A stretch of 64,000 nt of DNA. Origin: Arthrobacter sp. 260 (GTDB lineage Bacteria; Actinomycetota; Actinomycetes; Actinomycetales; Micrococcaceae). The stretch is taken from positions 1-64,000 of the forward strand of contig NZ_JABFOE010000015.1 in the NCBI RefSeq assembly GCF_013116745.1, written 5' to 3'. Below the pieces are notes generated by a model that worked only from the letters and a program-made list of their open reading frames with translations, was not told the DNA's origin and ran no database searches. Below are positions 1-7,775 of this stretch, piece after piece. How positions within the stretch are numbered: the first letter of the stretch is position 1; each line of letters opens with the position of its first letter. The position numbers were made by a program, and so were the translations under genes.

Positions 1-37
1 TCCGGGGCGCCTTTGCCCACTTCGAGGGCGCGGGCGC

Positions 38-146
38 CGTCGTTATCCGGCGGCCCCGCCCCTTCGCTGGGCGGCAACGACCTGCGGTCGTCGGCCGCCC
101 AGCTCCGGTAGGCCCGATGCCACTCCCGGGCCGCCGGATAACGACG
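38..146. repeat. Nested long inverted repeat upstream of rbfA
   Basis: Two perfect 19-bp arms (38-56 and 128-146) are reverse complements. Inside them lies a second stem (66-75 with 94-103), and inside that a third (77-82 with 86-91) closed by a 3-base loop. The element could fold as one long branched hairpin on either strand. It lies in a gap with no gene. It could be a REP-like or MITE-like dispersed repeat, or a terminator for the gene upstream of the window. No U-tract follows it, so a repeat element is the more likely reading. Confidence 0.75.
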
Positions 147-271
147 ACGGCCGGTTGCTCGGCTGGGTTGCTCTACGGGGTCACAATAGCGGCGACCATG
201 CTGGTCCCTCGGCGGTACATGAAGTCCCAGCTTTCTGGGTAAGTTTAGTTTTTAGGCAAGAGGAGTTAGTT

Positions 272-733
272 ATGGCAGATCCGGCACGGGCTTCACGGCT
301 CGCCCAACGGATTAAGGTAATTGTCGCTGAGGCTCTACGCCGCCGGGTCAAGGATCCACGGCTCGAGGCCGTGACCATCACCGACGCGCGGGTGACCAAC
401 GACCTCCAGCACGCCACCCTGTACTACACGGTCTTTGGCGACGCTGAGGAGCAGGCAGCCACCCGCACCGCTTTGGAATCTGCCCGCGGAGTGCTGCGCT
501 CCGAGGTGGGCAAGAACATTACCGCCCGGTTGACGCCCACCCTCGAATTCGTTCCCGACGAAATCCCGGTCAACGCCAGCCACCTCGAAGAACTGCTGCG
601 CACCGCTCGGGAGCGCGACGCCGAGGTTGCGGCAATCGCCCAGGGTGCAAAGTTCGCTGGCGACGCGGACCCGTACCGCAAGCCTGACGAGGACGACGAC
701 GCTGAGTCGGGAAGCCCCGACACAGCCAAGTAG
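272..733 (+). CDS. rbfA: Ribosome-binding factor A
   Basis: A 153-residue protein of the RbfA family, a KH-fold factor that binds the 30S subunit and helps 16S rRNA 5'-end processing. The start ATG at 272 has a strong GAGGAG ribosome site at 260-265. The open frame runs further upstream to 155, but that part is not RbfA-like. Family features are the VTITDARVTND segment near residues 34-44 and the RLTPTLEFVPDE segment near 85-96. The tail is acidic. In actinobacteria rbfA usually follows infB and precedes truB. Here a leftward secreted-protein gene and an aminotransferase separate it from truB. Confidence 0.93.
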   Translation: MADPARASRLAQRIKVIVAEALRRRVKDPRLEAVTITDARVTNDLQHATLYYTVFGDAEEQAATRTALESARGVLRSEVGKNITARLTPTLEFVPDEIPVNASHLEELLRTARERDAEVAAIAQGAKFAGDADPYRKPDEDDDAESGSPDTAK

Positions 734-776
734 GCCAGTACAGATCAGGCCAGTACACCCCAGGCCAGTACAGACC
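732..776 (+). repeat. Three 15-bp tandem repeats over the rbfA stop
   Basis: Units at 732-746, 747-761 and 762-776 all begin AGGCCAGTACA and differ only in the last four bases. The first unit overlaps the last two bases of the rbfA stop codon. Copy number could vary between strains by slippage. Confidence 0.85.
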
Positions 777-778
777 AG

Positions 779-810
779 GAGGGCGGGTCCGCAGCTGCGG
801 ACCCGCCCTC
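779..810. terminator. Bidirectional terminator between rbfA and the ScyD-like gene
   Basis: A perfect 32-bp palindrome with two 16-bp arms (779-794 and 795-810), very GC-rich, in the gap between two convergent genes. It has no clear U-tract, as is common for actinobacterial terminators. Confidence 0.7.
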
Positions 811-841
811 CCGGCGTTAACACTGGTGATGTTCCTGCTGA

Positions 842-2029
842 TCAGTCCTGGTTGACGTCGGCCGTGTCACCGGTCGGTTCCTGCCCTGACTTGTACCAGC
901 CGTGTCCGCCCTTAAGCTTGACCTTGATGACCTTCCCGTCGGGAGGTGTCCCTTCCCCGGGCAGCACATCGGTGGTCGCGTACAGGGTTGACCCCCGCAG
1001 CTCCACCTCTCCCGGCAGGGTTGCCTCCAGCAGGGGCTGCGCCGTCGACGATCCGCGGGGGATCACAGAAATCCGGTTGGCGAACAGTTCAGCCACGTAG
1101 AGGTTCCCGCGCCTGTCCACTGCCACCCCGGTGGGGGAGACCAGCCCGGCGGCCACCTGGGTGGTGGTGCCCTTCCACAGGTTGACGGCGAACACGGACC
1201 CGAGGGCACCGAGCGATGGATCCTCAGGCCCGCCGGGGAGGGAGGTCACGTAAAGCTTTCCGTTCCACCCAAACTCGAGGTCGGTAGGTACCGGCTCCAG
1301 ATAGTAGGTGGATCCGATCGCGCACGGATCGAGTCCGAGCGCCGTGGCGCGTTCCTCGGTGATCTCCAGGGGGATCGCCGGAAGGACCGCGACGGTGGAT
1401 ACCTTGCCCTTCCGGTCGACCTTGAAGATGGCGTTGGCTCCCGCGTCGGCTACGAGCACATGACCGCGGAAGGCTACCGTGGCATAGGGATTGGAGTCCT
1501 GGGCTCCCGGGTACCGGGCAAACGGACCGAGGTTGACCTGAGCGGCCAGGCACTCCTCGTCCAGGTCCCGGAACCCGTAGATGGTGTCACCATCCGGATT
1601 CGCCGACCGCTCATACGCGGCGATGTCAGTGATGGTCCTGATCTTGCCCTTCTTGTCGATCGACTTAAGAAGGGACTCGTTGGCTTCCGGGACTCCCTCA
1701 CCCGCACCGACAGTCATCGTGTAGTAGGTAGTCCCCCCGAAGCGCGATACCGAACCCGCGAAGTAGCCGGGCATGGCGTCGAGTTGCTGGATCGACCCAT
1801 CCGACTTGATGCGGTCGACGGTCCCGCCGAAGGACTGGGCGACGTCAACCGATTTCCCAGACCCGAGGGCCAGCCTCAGGGGCGACAGGAGTCCATCGGC
1901 CAAGGTGGTGGTCTTGCCCGGCGTGGGTAGGGGTTTGCTGTACCCCCAGGAATGCGCTGGGCCGGCTCCAAGGCCCAAGGTCGCCGCAAGCGCAATTGAT
2001 GCGAGCGCGGCGGAGGTTGCTTTTTTCAC
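842..2029 (-). CDS. Secreted ScyD/ScyE family beta-propeller-like protein
   Basis: The likely 395-residue product starts at a GTG (2029) with GAGGAG about seven bases upstream. That start gives a clean signal peptide: KK, then a hydrophobic stretch ending GLGAGPAHS. The frame is open to 2158, but the extra N-terminus is arginine-rich and would bury the signal. The mature part has repeated blades with NHL-like segments such as LVADAGANAIFKVD and PTGVAVDRRGNLYVAE, which resemble the ScyD/ScyE family. Function is unknown; an exported propeller binding a ligand or the envelope is inferred. The gene is transcribed alone. Confidence 0.8.
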   Translation of the reverse strand: MKKATSAALASIALAATLGLGAGPAHSWGYSKPLPTPGKTTTLADGLLSPLRLALGSGKSVDVAQSFGGTVDRIKSDGSIQQLDAMPGYFAGSVSRFGGTTYYTMTVGAGEGVPEANESLLKSIDKKGKIRTITDIAAYERSANPDGDTIYGFRDLDEECLAAQVNLGPFARYPGAQDSNPYATVAFRGHVLVADAGANAIFKVDRKGKVSTVAVLPAIPLEITEERATALGLDPCAIGSTYYLEPVPTDLEFGWNGKLYVTSLPGGPEDPSLGALGSVFAVNLWKGTTTQVAAGLVSPTGVAVDRRGNLYVAELFANRISVIPRGSSTAQPLLEATLPGEVELRGSTLYATTDVLPGEGTPPDGKVIKVKLKGGHGWYKSGQEPTGDTADVNQD

Positions 2030-2162
2030 GGTGTATCTCCTCGACATTGACGAAATTAACAACGTGAGACCCTTGTTCCGGCGAGAACGCCGCGCGCCCC
2101 ATGCCCCCCATCTCGTCCGCGTTAGCGTCGTCCTAGGACGGTAAATTGCCGAAAACATTCAC

Positions 2163-2191
2163 AGGATAGACCCAGCCAAAATTGATGTAAA
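2163..2191 (-). promoter_or_regulatory. Sigma-70-type promoter of the ScyD-like gene
   Basis: On the minus strand TTTACA (2186-2191) is separated by exactly 17 bases from TATCCT (2163-2168). The predicted transcript starts near 2156 and leaves a leader of about 125 bases. A perfect 12-bp palindrome (CGTCCTAGGACG, 2129-2140) lies within the leader. Confidence 0.6.
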
Positions 2192-2215
2192 TATCAGCCA
2201 GCTTCGGATCCGGGC

Positions 2216-3379
2216 TCAGTCGGGCTTGCCTACTGCGCGGCCCGGGAGGCGCGACAGACCCTCAACCAGCTCGTCGGAATCGCCGCACAACGAGATGCGA
2301 ATCCACCCCTCACCAATCGAACCGAACGCGGTGCCCGGAGCTACCGCAACACCCTTCTGGCGCAGCATCCGGTGCACCCAGTCCCTGACGTTTCCCTCGG
2401 TGGCGTGGGAGAGGTCTGCCCACAGGTAGAAGGCGCCCTGCGCGTCAAGGAATTCGATTCCCAGCGCAGCCAGGACCGCCGACGCGGCATCCCGATTGCG
2501 CCGGTAATGAGCCAGAGCTGTGGCGACGTAGTCCTGGGGCCCGGTCAGGGCGGCCAGGGCTGAATACTGCGACGACGCCGCCACACACGAGACGATGGAT
2601 TCCATCACATTGTCCAGGGGCTGCTGCATCCCCGGCGGGGTGATCAGCGCACCTACCCGGATCCCGGTCAGCCCGTACGTCTTGGACAGGGTCACCGAGG
2701 TGAACACCCGTTCCGATCCGGGCCCTTCAAAGCGAGCGGGACTGACGTGCGGCACATCGTAGGTGAATGACTCGTAGCACTCATCGGAGATGATCCACAG
2801 GTCGTGGGCCTGAGCGAACTCCATCAGCGCACGGGTCAGGTCCTCGCTGAACACCGCACCCAGCGGGTTCGACGGCGAGTTGAGGACCAGCACCCGGGTG
2901 CGCGGCCCGAGCAGCCGCTCCAAATCCTCAACCCGCGGCTGGAACCCGTGCTGGGCGTGCAGCGGGTACTCCACCGGAACGGCATGCAGCAGGCGGGCCG
3001 TCATGCCGAACGTGGGGTAGCCGGGGTTCGGGATCAGGACCTCATCCCCGACGTCGAGTAGCAGGCTCATCGCCAGGTGCAGGCCCTGTTGCGCGCCAGC
3101 TGTCACATACACCCGCCCGGGATCCACCTCGAGAAAGTTCTGGTCGCCAAACCGCTTGGCGAAGGCTTCACGCAGGGGCGCGATGCCGGCGTTGGGTGTG
3201 TAATTCGTCTCATCCCGGTCCAGCGCAGCCATCCCGGCCTCCAGCACGTGTCGTGCTACCGGAAATCCTGGTTCGCCGATACTGAGCACTATCGCGCCCG
3301 GGGTGGCCCAGGCAGCCTGCGTGATTTCACGGATCTGGTTCGGTGGCAGCGCAGCGGTGTGGGTCGAGATGTTCGGCAT
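2216..3379 (-). CDS. Class I/II PLP-dependent aminotransferase
   Basis: A 387-residue fold-type I aminotransferase of the aspartate aminotransferase superfamily. Visible features are the substrate-site segment NSPSNPLGAVF, the aspartate in IISDECYESF, and the PLP lysine in VTLSKTYGLTGIRVG with the downstream arginine. The chosen ATG at 3379 begins MPNISTHTAALPPNQIREI; the frame extends to 3550 but would run into the truB start region. Substrate cannot be told from sequence. It is divergent from truB, and about 127 bases separate the two start codons. Confidence 0.85.
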   Translation of the reverse strand: MPNISTHTAALPPNQIREITQAAWATPGAIVLSIGEPGFPVARHVLEAGMAALDRDETNYTPNAGIAPLREAFAKRFGDQNFLEVDPGRVYVTAGAQQGLHLAMSLLLDVGDEVLIPNPGYPTFGMTARLLHAVPVEYPLHAQHGFQPRVEDLERLLGPRTRVLVLNSPSNPLGAVFSEDLTRALMEFAQAHDLWIISDECYESFTYDVPHVSPARFEGPGSERVFTSVTLSKTYGLTGIRVGALITPPGMQQPLDNVMESIVSCVAASSQYSALAALTGPQDYVATALAHYRRNRDAASAVLAALGIEFLDAQGAFYLWADLSHATEGNVRDWVHRMLRQKGVAVAPGTAFGSIGEGWIRISLCGDSDELVEGLSRLPGRAVGKPD

Positions 3380-3493
3380 GGGCCAAGCGTATCGCCGCCC
3401 GGGCTCACTGGCCGCCGTCGACCCGGCGGTGTGGCAGCTCCCTGCCTGCCAGGGTGTGGTCCGGTGCCGGACGGCGGGCCGCTGCATCGCGCC

Positions 3494-3499
3494 TATACT
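3494..3499 (+). promoter_or_regulatory. -10 box of truB (leaderless pattern)
   Basis: TATACT ends seven bases before the GTG start at 3507, so the transcript should begin at or next to the start codon. No well-spaced ribosome site is present. The -35 region is weak. Confidence 0.55.
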
Positions 3500-3506
3500 G
3501 AGAGGC

Positions 3507-4466
3507 GTGAATTCCGGGCAAGTCCACTCAGGACTGATTATCGTGGACAAGCCTCAGGGCTGGACCAGCCATGACGTCGTGAGCAAGATGAGGCGGATCG
3601 CGGGAACCCGGAAGGTGGGCCACGCGGGCACCCTCGACCCCATGGCGACAGGGGTGCTGGTGGTCGGCATCAACCGTGCCACCCGGCTCCTGACCTTCGT
3701 GGTGGGCACCTCCAAGACCTATACCGCCACCATCAGGCTCGGCCAGTCAACAGTGACGGACGACGCCGAGGGCGACGTGGTCACCACCACCTCGGCCGCC
3801 GGTATCACTCCCGAGGCCATTAGCGCAGGGATTGCGGACCTCACCGGCGACATCGAACAGGTTCCCAGCAGCGTCAGCGCCATCAAGGTCAAGGGCCAGC
3901 GCGCCTACACCCGGGTCCGCTCCGGCGAGGATGTTGTCCTGGCAGCCCGTCCCGTGACCATCCACCGGTTCGAGCTCCACGACATCCGGACCGCGACAGG
4001 CCCGGACGCTGACGGGACACTGCTGGACCTCGATGTCACTGTCGAATGCAGCTCCGGCACCTACATCCGCGCCCTCGCCCGTGATCTGGGCGGGGCCCTC
4101 GGGGTCGGCGGCCACCTGACCGCGCTTCGGCGCACCCAGGTGGGACCCTACTCCCTGGACCAGGCTTCCACTCTTGAGGAGCTCGCCGCCGACCTGCGCC
4201 TGCTGCCCATCAACGACGCGGCGCGGGTCCTTTTCACCCCCCGGGAACTCTCAGCTGGTGAGGCGCTCGACCTGTCCCACGGACGGTTCATCCCAGCCGG
4301 GGACGACGTCGGTCCGGTGGCCGCGTTCGCTCCCGATGGCACCCTGGTCGCCCTGCTGAAAAACTCGGCCGACCGGGCGCGTCCCCTGTTGGTCTTCGCG
4401 CCCGGCAACGGCACCGCCGTCGACGAGAACACCTCTACCGTTGGCGAGAACGGCACCGCACCATGA
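3507..4466 (+). CDS. truB: tRNA pseudouridine(55) synthase TruB
   Basis: A 319-residue TruB enzyme that converts U55 of tRNAs to pseudouridine in the T-loop. The catalytic aspartate is D44 in GHAGTLDPMATGVL, and the N-terminal motif LIIVDKPQGWTSH is present. A C-terminal PUA-like region follows residue 230. The GTG start at 3507 puts the first motif at the usual distance from the N-terminus. The frame is open to 3303, but that part overlaps the divergent aminotransferase. The stop overlaps the next gene by 4 bases (ATGA). Confidence 0.95.
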   Translation: MNSGQVHSGLIIVDKPQGWTSHDVVSKMRRIAGTRKVGHAGTLDPMATGVLVVGINRATRLLTFVVGTSKTYTATIRLGQSTVTDDAEGDVVTTTSAAGITPEAISAGIADLTGDIEQVPSSVSAIKVKGQRAYTRVRSGEDVVLAARPVTIHRFELHDIRTATGPDADGTLLDLDVTVECSSGTYIRALARDLGGALGVGGHLTALRRTQVGPYSLDQASTLEELAADLRLLPINDAARVLFTPRELSAGEALDLSHGRFIPAGDDVGPVAAFAPDGTLVALLKNSADRARPLLVFAPGNGTAVDENTSTVGENGTAP

Positions 4467-4834
4467 TCGTTGACGGGTTTTTCATTGCCGGGGTAATTGT
4501 CTGTCTGGCCTCTGCGGTCATCTGCTTCGGCGCGGCAGCGATCCGTCAGCCGCCCAACGACGTCACCATCCTCTCGATCGCTGCAGTTGAACTGTTCCTG
4601 CTGGTCTACGGTGTGGCAGCCATCATCAGGCAGGCCGGTGGTGAAGCGATCGCCGGGGAAGCCTGGGAGTTCTGGGGCTACCTCCTCACCGCGCTGTGCA
4701 TCCCGCTGGCCGGCTTCTGGTGGGCCATCCTCGAGCGGAGCCGGTGGAGCAACGTGGTGCTCGGCGCCGTCGGGATCACCGTCTTCGTTATGCTGTTCCG
4801 GATGGAACAGATCTGGGACCGGGTGCCCCTGTGA
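4463..4834 (+). CDS. Small four-helix membrane protein
   Basis: A 123-residue protein not recognised as a named family. It has about four hydrophobic segments (roughly residues 5-27, 36-56, 68-88 and 95-113) with short charged loops. It overlaps truB by 4 bases and the next gene by 4 bases, so all three are probably translationally coupled. Homologues are expected between truB and ribF in Micrococcaceae; no function can be assigned. Confidence 0.75.
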   Translation: MIVDGFFIAGVIVCLASAVICFGAAAIRQPPNDVTILSIAAVELFLLVYGVAAIIRQAGGEAIAGEAWEFWGYLLTALCIPLAGFWWAILERSRWSNVVLGAVGITVFVMLFRMEQIWDRVPL

Positions 4835-5301
4835 GAACGCACCGCACCGAAAAGAACTCCGCTGGGCCCACGCGCCACCGCAACAGCGGTCCGGGCCGGC
4901 TGCTCATTGCCGTCTATGGTGTCTTCGCCCTGGCGGCAACCGCCCGGGCAGTCTTCCAGATCAGCACCAAGTTCGCTGAAGCTCCGCTGGCGTACCTGCT
5001 GACAGCTCTTGCAGCCGGCGTGTATGTCCTGGCAACCGTGTCCCTCGCGATGCCCGGCCAACGCTGGTACTGGATCTCGGTGGGAGCGGTCGGGCTGGAA
5101 CTGGTCGGGGTGCTGACCGTTGGACTGTTCAGCCTCCTCGACCCCGAGGCGTTCCCCAATGACACCGTCTGGTCGCTGTTCGGACGCGGGTACGGTTTCG
5201 TTCCCCTGCTGCTGCCGGTGCTGGGGCTCTGGTGGCTCTATCTCAACCGGCGCGGGCGTGCAGTTGAACCAGCTACCGAGCGGGCCAGCCCCACTGCGTG
5301 A
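4831..5301 (+). CDS. Small four-helix membrane protein
   Basis: A 156-residue protein starting at a GTG that overlaps the upstream stop (GTGA). After a basic N-terminus (RTHRTEKNSAGPTRHRN) it has about four transmembrane segments, then a short hydrophilic tail. Its layout resembles the preceding protein, which suggests the pair may arise from duplication or work as a heteromer. That is inference. Not recognised as a named family. Confidence 0.75.
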   Translation: MRTHRTEKNSAGPTRHRNSGPGRLLIAVYGVFALAATARAVFQISTKFAEAPLAYLLTALAAGVYVLATVSLAMPGQRWYWISVGAVGLELVGVLTVGLFSLLDPEAFPNDTVWSLFGRGYGFVPLLLPVLGLWWLYLNRRGRAVEPATERASPTA

Positions 5302-5365
5302 GAGTATGACAGCAGCACACAGATTCCACCGTCGACCAGTAGCGGCACATCCATAAGGGAGCCTC

Positions 5366-6034
5366 ATGTCCAGCCCAGAGAATCACCCCGCCGGCAATCC
5401 ACAGGACAGCACCCGTCCAGGCTCCGGCAGCAAGCCCTCCAGCCCGGAGGCAGGTCAGTCACGCCCCGCCGGTAGCCCCGCCCCCGGCCAGTCACGTCCA
5501 GCGGGCAGTCAGCCGAGCGCCACCCCCGGAGCCTCGTCCCGGACCGCTACGCCGTCGTCGGATCCGAAAACGGCAGCAAAGAGCTCAAAGAAGGCGAGCA
5601 AACCCAAATCGGCCAAGGGGGAGTGGGGCGTCTTCCGGACCGTCGTCGTCCTGGTCGGACTGATCCTTGCCGGTTTCGGTGCGTACTACCTGATCACCGG
5701 GACCTCGGGCCTGCCTGACACCGACATCGGCAACCCCAGCCCCACCCTCGAAAGCCAGTTCCGGTTCTTCGCCGCGATGATGGTGGGCGTGGGCGCAGCG
5801 TTCATCACCATCGGCGTGAAGTTCGAGTGGGCCAACATGCTCTGGATGGTCTGCCTGATGGTCTTCATCGGCGGGATCGGCCGTGTTCTGTCATGGGCGT
5901 TCTCCGGCACCCCCCACTTCATGATGATCATCCTGATGGTCATCGAACTCGCCTTCCCGGCCGCCCTGCTGGTGTGGCACCGATACATTGCGAAGACCAC
6001 CGAAATCCGCAACGAATACGCCGCCCGCGGCTAA
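5366..6034 (+). CDS. DUF4345-type membrane protein with Ser/Pro-rich N-terminus
   Basis: A 222-residue protein with an AAGGGA ribosome site before the ATG at 5366. Residues 1-85 are low-complexity Ser/Pro/Lys and include two copies of GQSRPAGS. The rest carries four transmembrane helices with FRFFAAMMVGVGAAFITIG and FIGGIGRVLSW, which resemble the DUF4345 family. Function unknown. The disordered cytoplasmic N-terminus appears to be an addition to the family core. It continues the truB-ribF group of membrane proteins. Confidence 0.75.
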   Translation: MSSPENHPAGNPQDSTRPGSGSKPSSPEAGQSRPAGSPAPGQSRPAGSQPSATPGASSRTATPSSDPKTAAKSSKKASKPKSAKGEWGVFRTVVVLVGLILAGFGAYYLITGTSGLPDTDIGNPSPTLESQFRFFAAMMVGVGAAFITIGVKFEWANMLWMVCLMVFIGGIGRVLSWAFSGTPHFMMIILMVIELAFPAALLVWHRYIAKTTEIRNEYAARG

Positions 6035-6105
6035 CCGGATTCACGGGGCACGCTGTCCCGGCGGTTTGCCGGCAGCACTGAACGAGGAAACGAAAGAGGA
6101 GATGC

Positions 6106-7098
6106 GTGTACTACTGGAATGACCTGACCAGTGTTCCGAATGGTTTTGGTCCATCTGTGGTCACCATCGGCAACTTCGACGGCGTCCACATCGGGCACCA
6201 GCGGGTGTTGCAGCAGCTGGTGGCTGCCGCCGAGTCCCACCACGCCGCGGCGGTGGTGGTGTCCTTCGAACCGCACCCGGCAAAGGTGCACCGGCCGGAC
6301 CAGGCGCCAGAGCTCATCATGGGCCTCGAGGACCGGATCGAAACCCTCGCCACCATGGGCATCCAAGCGCTCCTCATGATGCACTACACCCTCGAACTGG
6401 CCGCGAACACGCCGGAAGAGTTCGTCACCAAGGTCTTCGTCAACGCCCTGAATGCCCGGGCGGTGGTGGTGGGCCACGACGTCCGCTTCGGGCGCGACAA
6501 CAGCGGGGACCTGGGCACCATGCGGGACCTCGGCGCGAAGCTCGGCTTCGAGGTGATCGTCATTGACGACTTCGGTGCCAGCCCCACCGAACCGACCGAG
6601 GCCGACGGCGACCGGCGCTGCTCTTCCACCTGGGTGCGCGAAGCACTGGAGGACGGCGACGTCGCCACGGCGGCTCGGATCCTGGGACGCCCGCACCGGA
6701 TGCGGGGCGAAGTGGTGCACGGTGCCGCGCGGGGCAGGGAGCTGGGCTACCCGACCGCCAACCTGTCCCCGGCCTCCGGGGGCTACATCCCCGCCGACGG
6801 AATCTACGCCGGATGGCTGGTGGATGAAGCGGGCACCCGGTGGCCGGCAGCCATCTCAGTGGGGTCGAACCCCACGTTCGAGGGCGTCAGCCGGCACGTT
6901 GAAGCCCATGTCATTGACCGGCCCCAGGAAGAGGTCTCCGACTTTGACCTGTACGGGCAGACCATCATCGTTGAGTTCACGGCGCGGCTGCGGGGCATGG
7001 TGGCCTACACCGGGCCCGAAGCACTGATCGCACAGATGCATCTCGACGTCGAACGCACCCGCGAGGTCCTTTCGACAGAACAACACCTCAGCAGGTAA
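6106..7098 (+). CDS. ribF: Bifunctional riboflavin kinase/FAD synthetase
   Basis: A 330-residue RibF that phosphorylates riboflavin to FMN and adenylates FMN to FAD. The N-terminal adenylyltransferase domain has TIGNFDGVHIGHQ near residues 20-32. The C-terminal kinase domain has the GYPTANL motif near residue 210. The start is a GTG at 6106 with GAGGAG about five bases upstream; the ATG at 6102 is out of frame. Length is normal for the family. Confidence 0.95.
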   Translation: MYYWNDLTSVPNGFGPSVVTIGNFDGVHIGHQRVLQQLVAAAESHHAAAVVVSFEPHPAKVHRPDQAPELIMGLEDRIETLATMGIQALLMMHYTLELAANTPEEFVTKVFVNALNARAVVVGHDVRFGRDNSGDLGTMRDLGAKLGFEVIVIDDFGASPTEPTEADGDRRCSSTWVREALEDGDVATAARILGRPHRMRGEVVHGAARGRELGYPTANLSPASGGYIPADGIYAGWLVDEAGTRWPAAISVGSNPTFEGVSRHVEAHVIDRPQEEVSDFDLYGQTIIVEFTARLRGMVAYTGPEALIAQMHLDVERTREVLSTEQHLSR

Positions 7099-7149
7099 AC
7101 TGGACGGTGGATCCGGCTGCAGTCCGTGGTGGCTGGATCTTTCTGTGTC

Positions 7150-7167
7150 TTTGACTCAACAGTCAAA
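7150..7167 (+). promoter_or_regulatory. Small hairpin in the rpsO leader
   Basis: TTTGACT (7150-7156) and AGTCAAA (7161-7167) are perfect inverted repeats with a 4-base loop, and a further TTGACTG follows at 7169. It lies 57 bases before rpsO. S15 represses its own mRNA through leader structures in several bacteria. Whether this hairpin does so is speculative; it may instead be part of a promoter. Confidence 0.3.
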
Positions 7168-7223
7168 ATTGACTGGAGTGAAGACCAGGAAACTTGTTCA
7201 CGGTACAACTCTAGGAGTTAATT

Positions 7224-7493
7224 GTGGCCCTTGACGCCGCTATCAAGCAGGAAATCATCAAGGAATATGCAACCGGGGAAGCCGATACCGGCTCACCTGA
7301 GGTGCAGATTGCTATGCTGTCCCGCCGTATTCTCGACCTGACCGAACACCTCAAGATGCACAAGCACGACCACCACACGCGTCGTGGCCTGCTTCTGATG
7401 GTTGGACGCCGTCGTCGTCTGCTGGACTACCTGCGCAAGACTGACATCACGCGCTACCGTACGCTCATCGAGCGTCTCGGCCTGCGCCGCTAG
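7224..7493 (+). CDS. rpsO: 30S ribosomal protein S15
   Basis: An 89-residue S15, a primary 16S rRNA-binding protein. The family signature runs through [20 protein letters not shown] and ends LIERLGLRR. It starts at GTG 7224 with a TAGGAG ribosome site. Its position between ribF and pnp is the conserved order. Confidence 0.97.
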   Translation: MALDAAIKQEIIKEYATGEADTGSPEVQIAMLSRRILDLTEHLKMHKHDHHTRRGLLLMVGRRRRLLDYLRKTDITRYRTLIERLGLRR

Positions 7494-7505
7494 TAAGACA
7501 CGTGG

Positions 7506-7536
7506 GGCGGCGCCTTCCTTGACGGAAGGAGCCGCC
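7506..7536 (+). terminator. Terminator after rpsO
   Basis: GGCGGC (7506-7511) pairs with GCCGCC (7531-7536), and CCTTCC pairs with GGAAGG inside. It sits just past the rpsO stop codon. There is no long U-tract, so some read-through into pnp is possible. Confidence 0.65.
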
Positions 7537-7592
7537 TTCCACATGTGGCCACCGGCCACACGAACAACTCAACACATTGGAGCCAGGCAGGC

Positions 7593-7715
7593 ACCGCGCA
7601 TTCGCGGTCCTCGGTAGTGGTCTCCGGGAGCAGACGGCGTGTCCAGCACACTTTTCAGTGCCGACGACACGTGAGCCCCCGTGGATCTCGATCGAAGACC
7701 GGATGCGACATCCAC
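7593..7715 (+). promoter_or_regulatory. pnp: Structured 5' leader of pnp
   Basis: The 239 bases between the rpsO terminator and pnp hold no gene but three successive stems: 7593-7598 with 7603-7608, 7638-7643 with 7666-7671, and 7681-7686 with 7710-7715. In other bacteria pnp autoregulates through a leader hairpin cut by RNase III. A similar role is inferred here. I see no clear promoter hexamers. Confidence 0.4.
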
Positions 7716-7775
7716 CGCGAAGACGGTGGACAGGTTCCGGCAAGGCTCGCTAAACAGAAACGGAGGTGACTCTCT

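Noticed and set aside
1..271. Coding sequence at the left edge
   Set aside because: No frame resembles a known C-terminus such as IF-2; the stretch is dominated by the nested palindrome.
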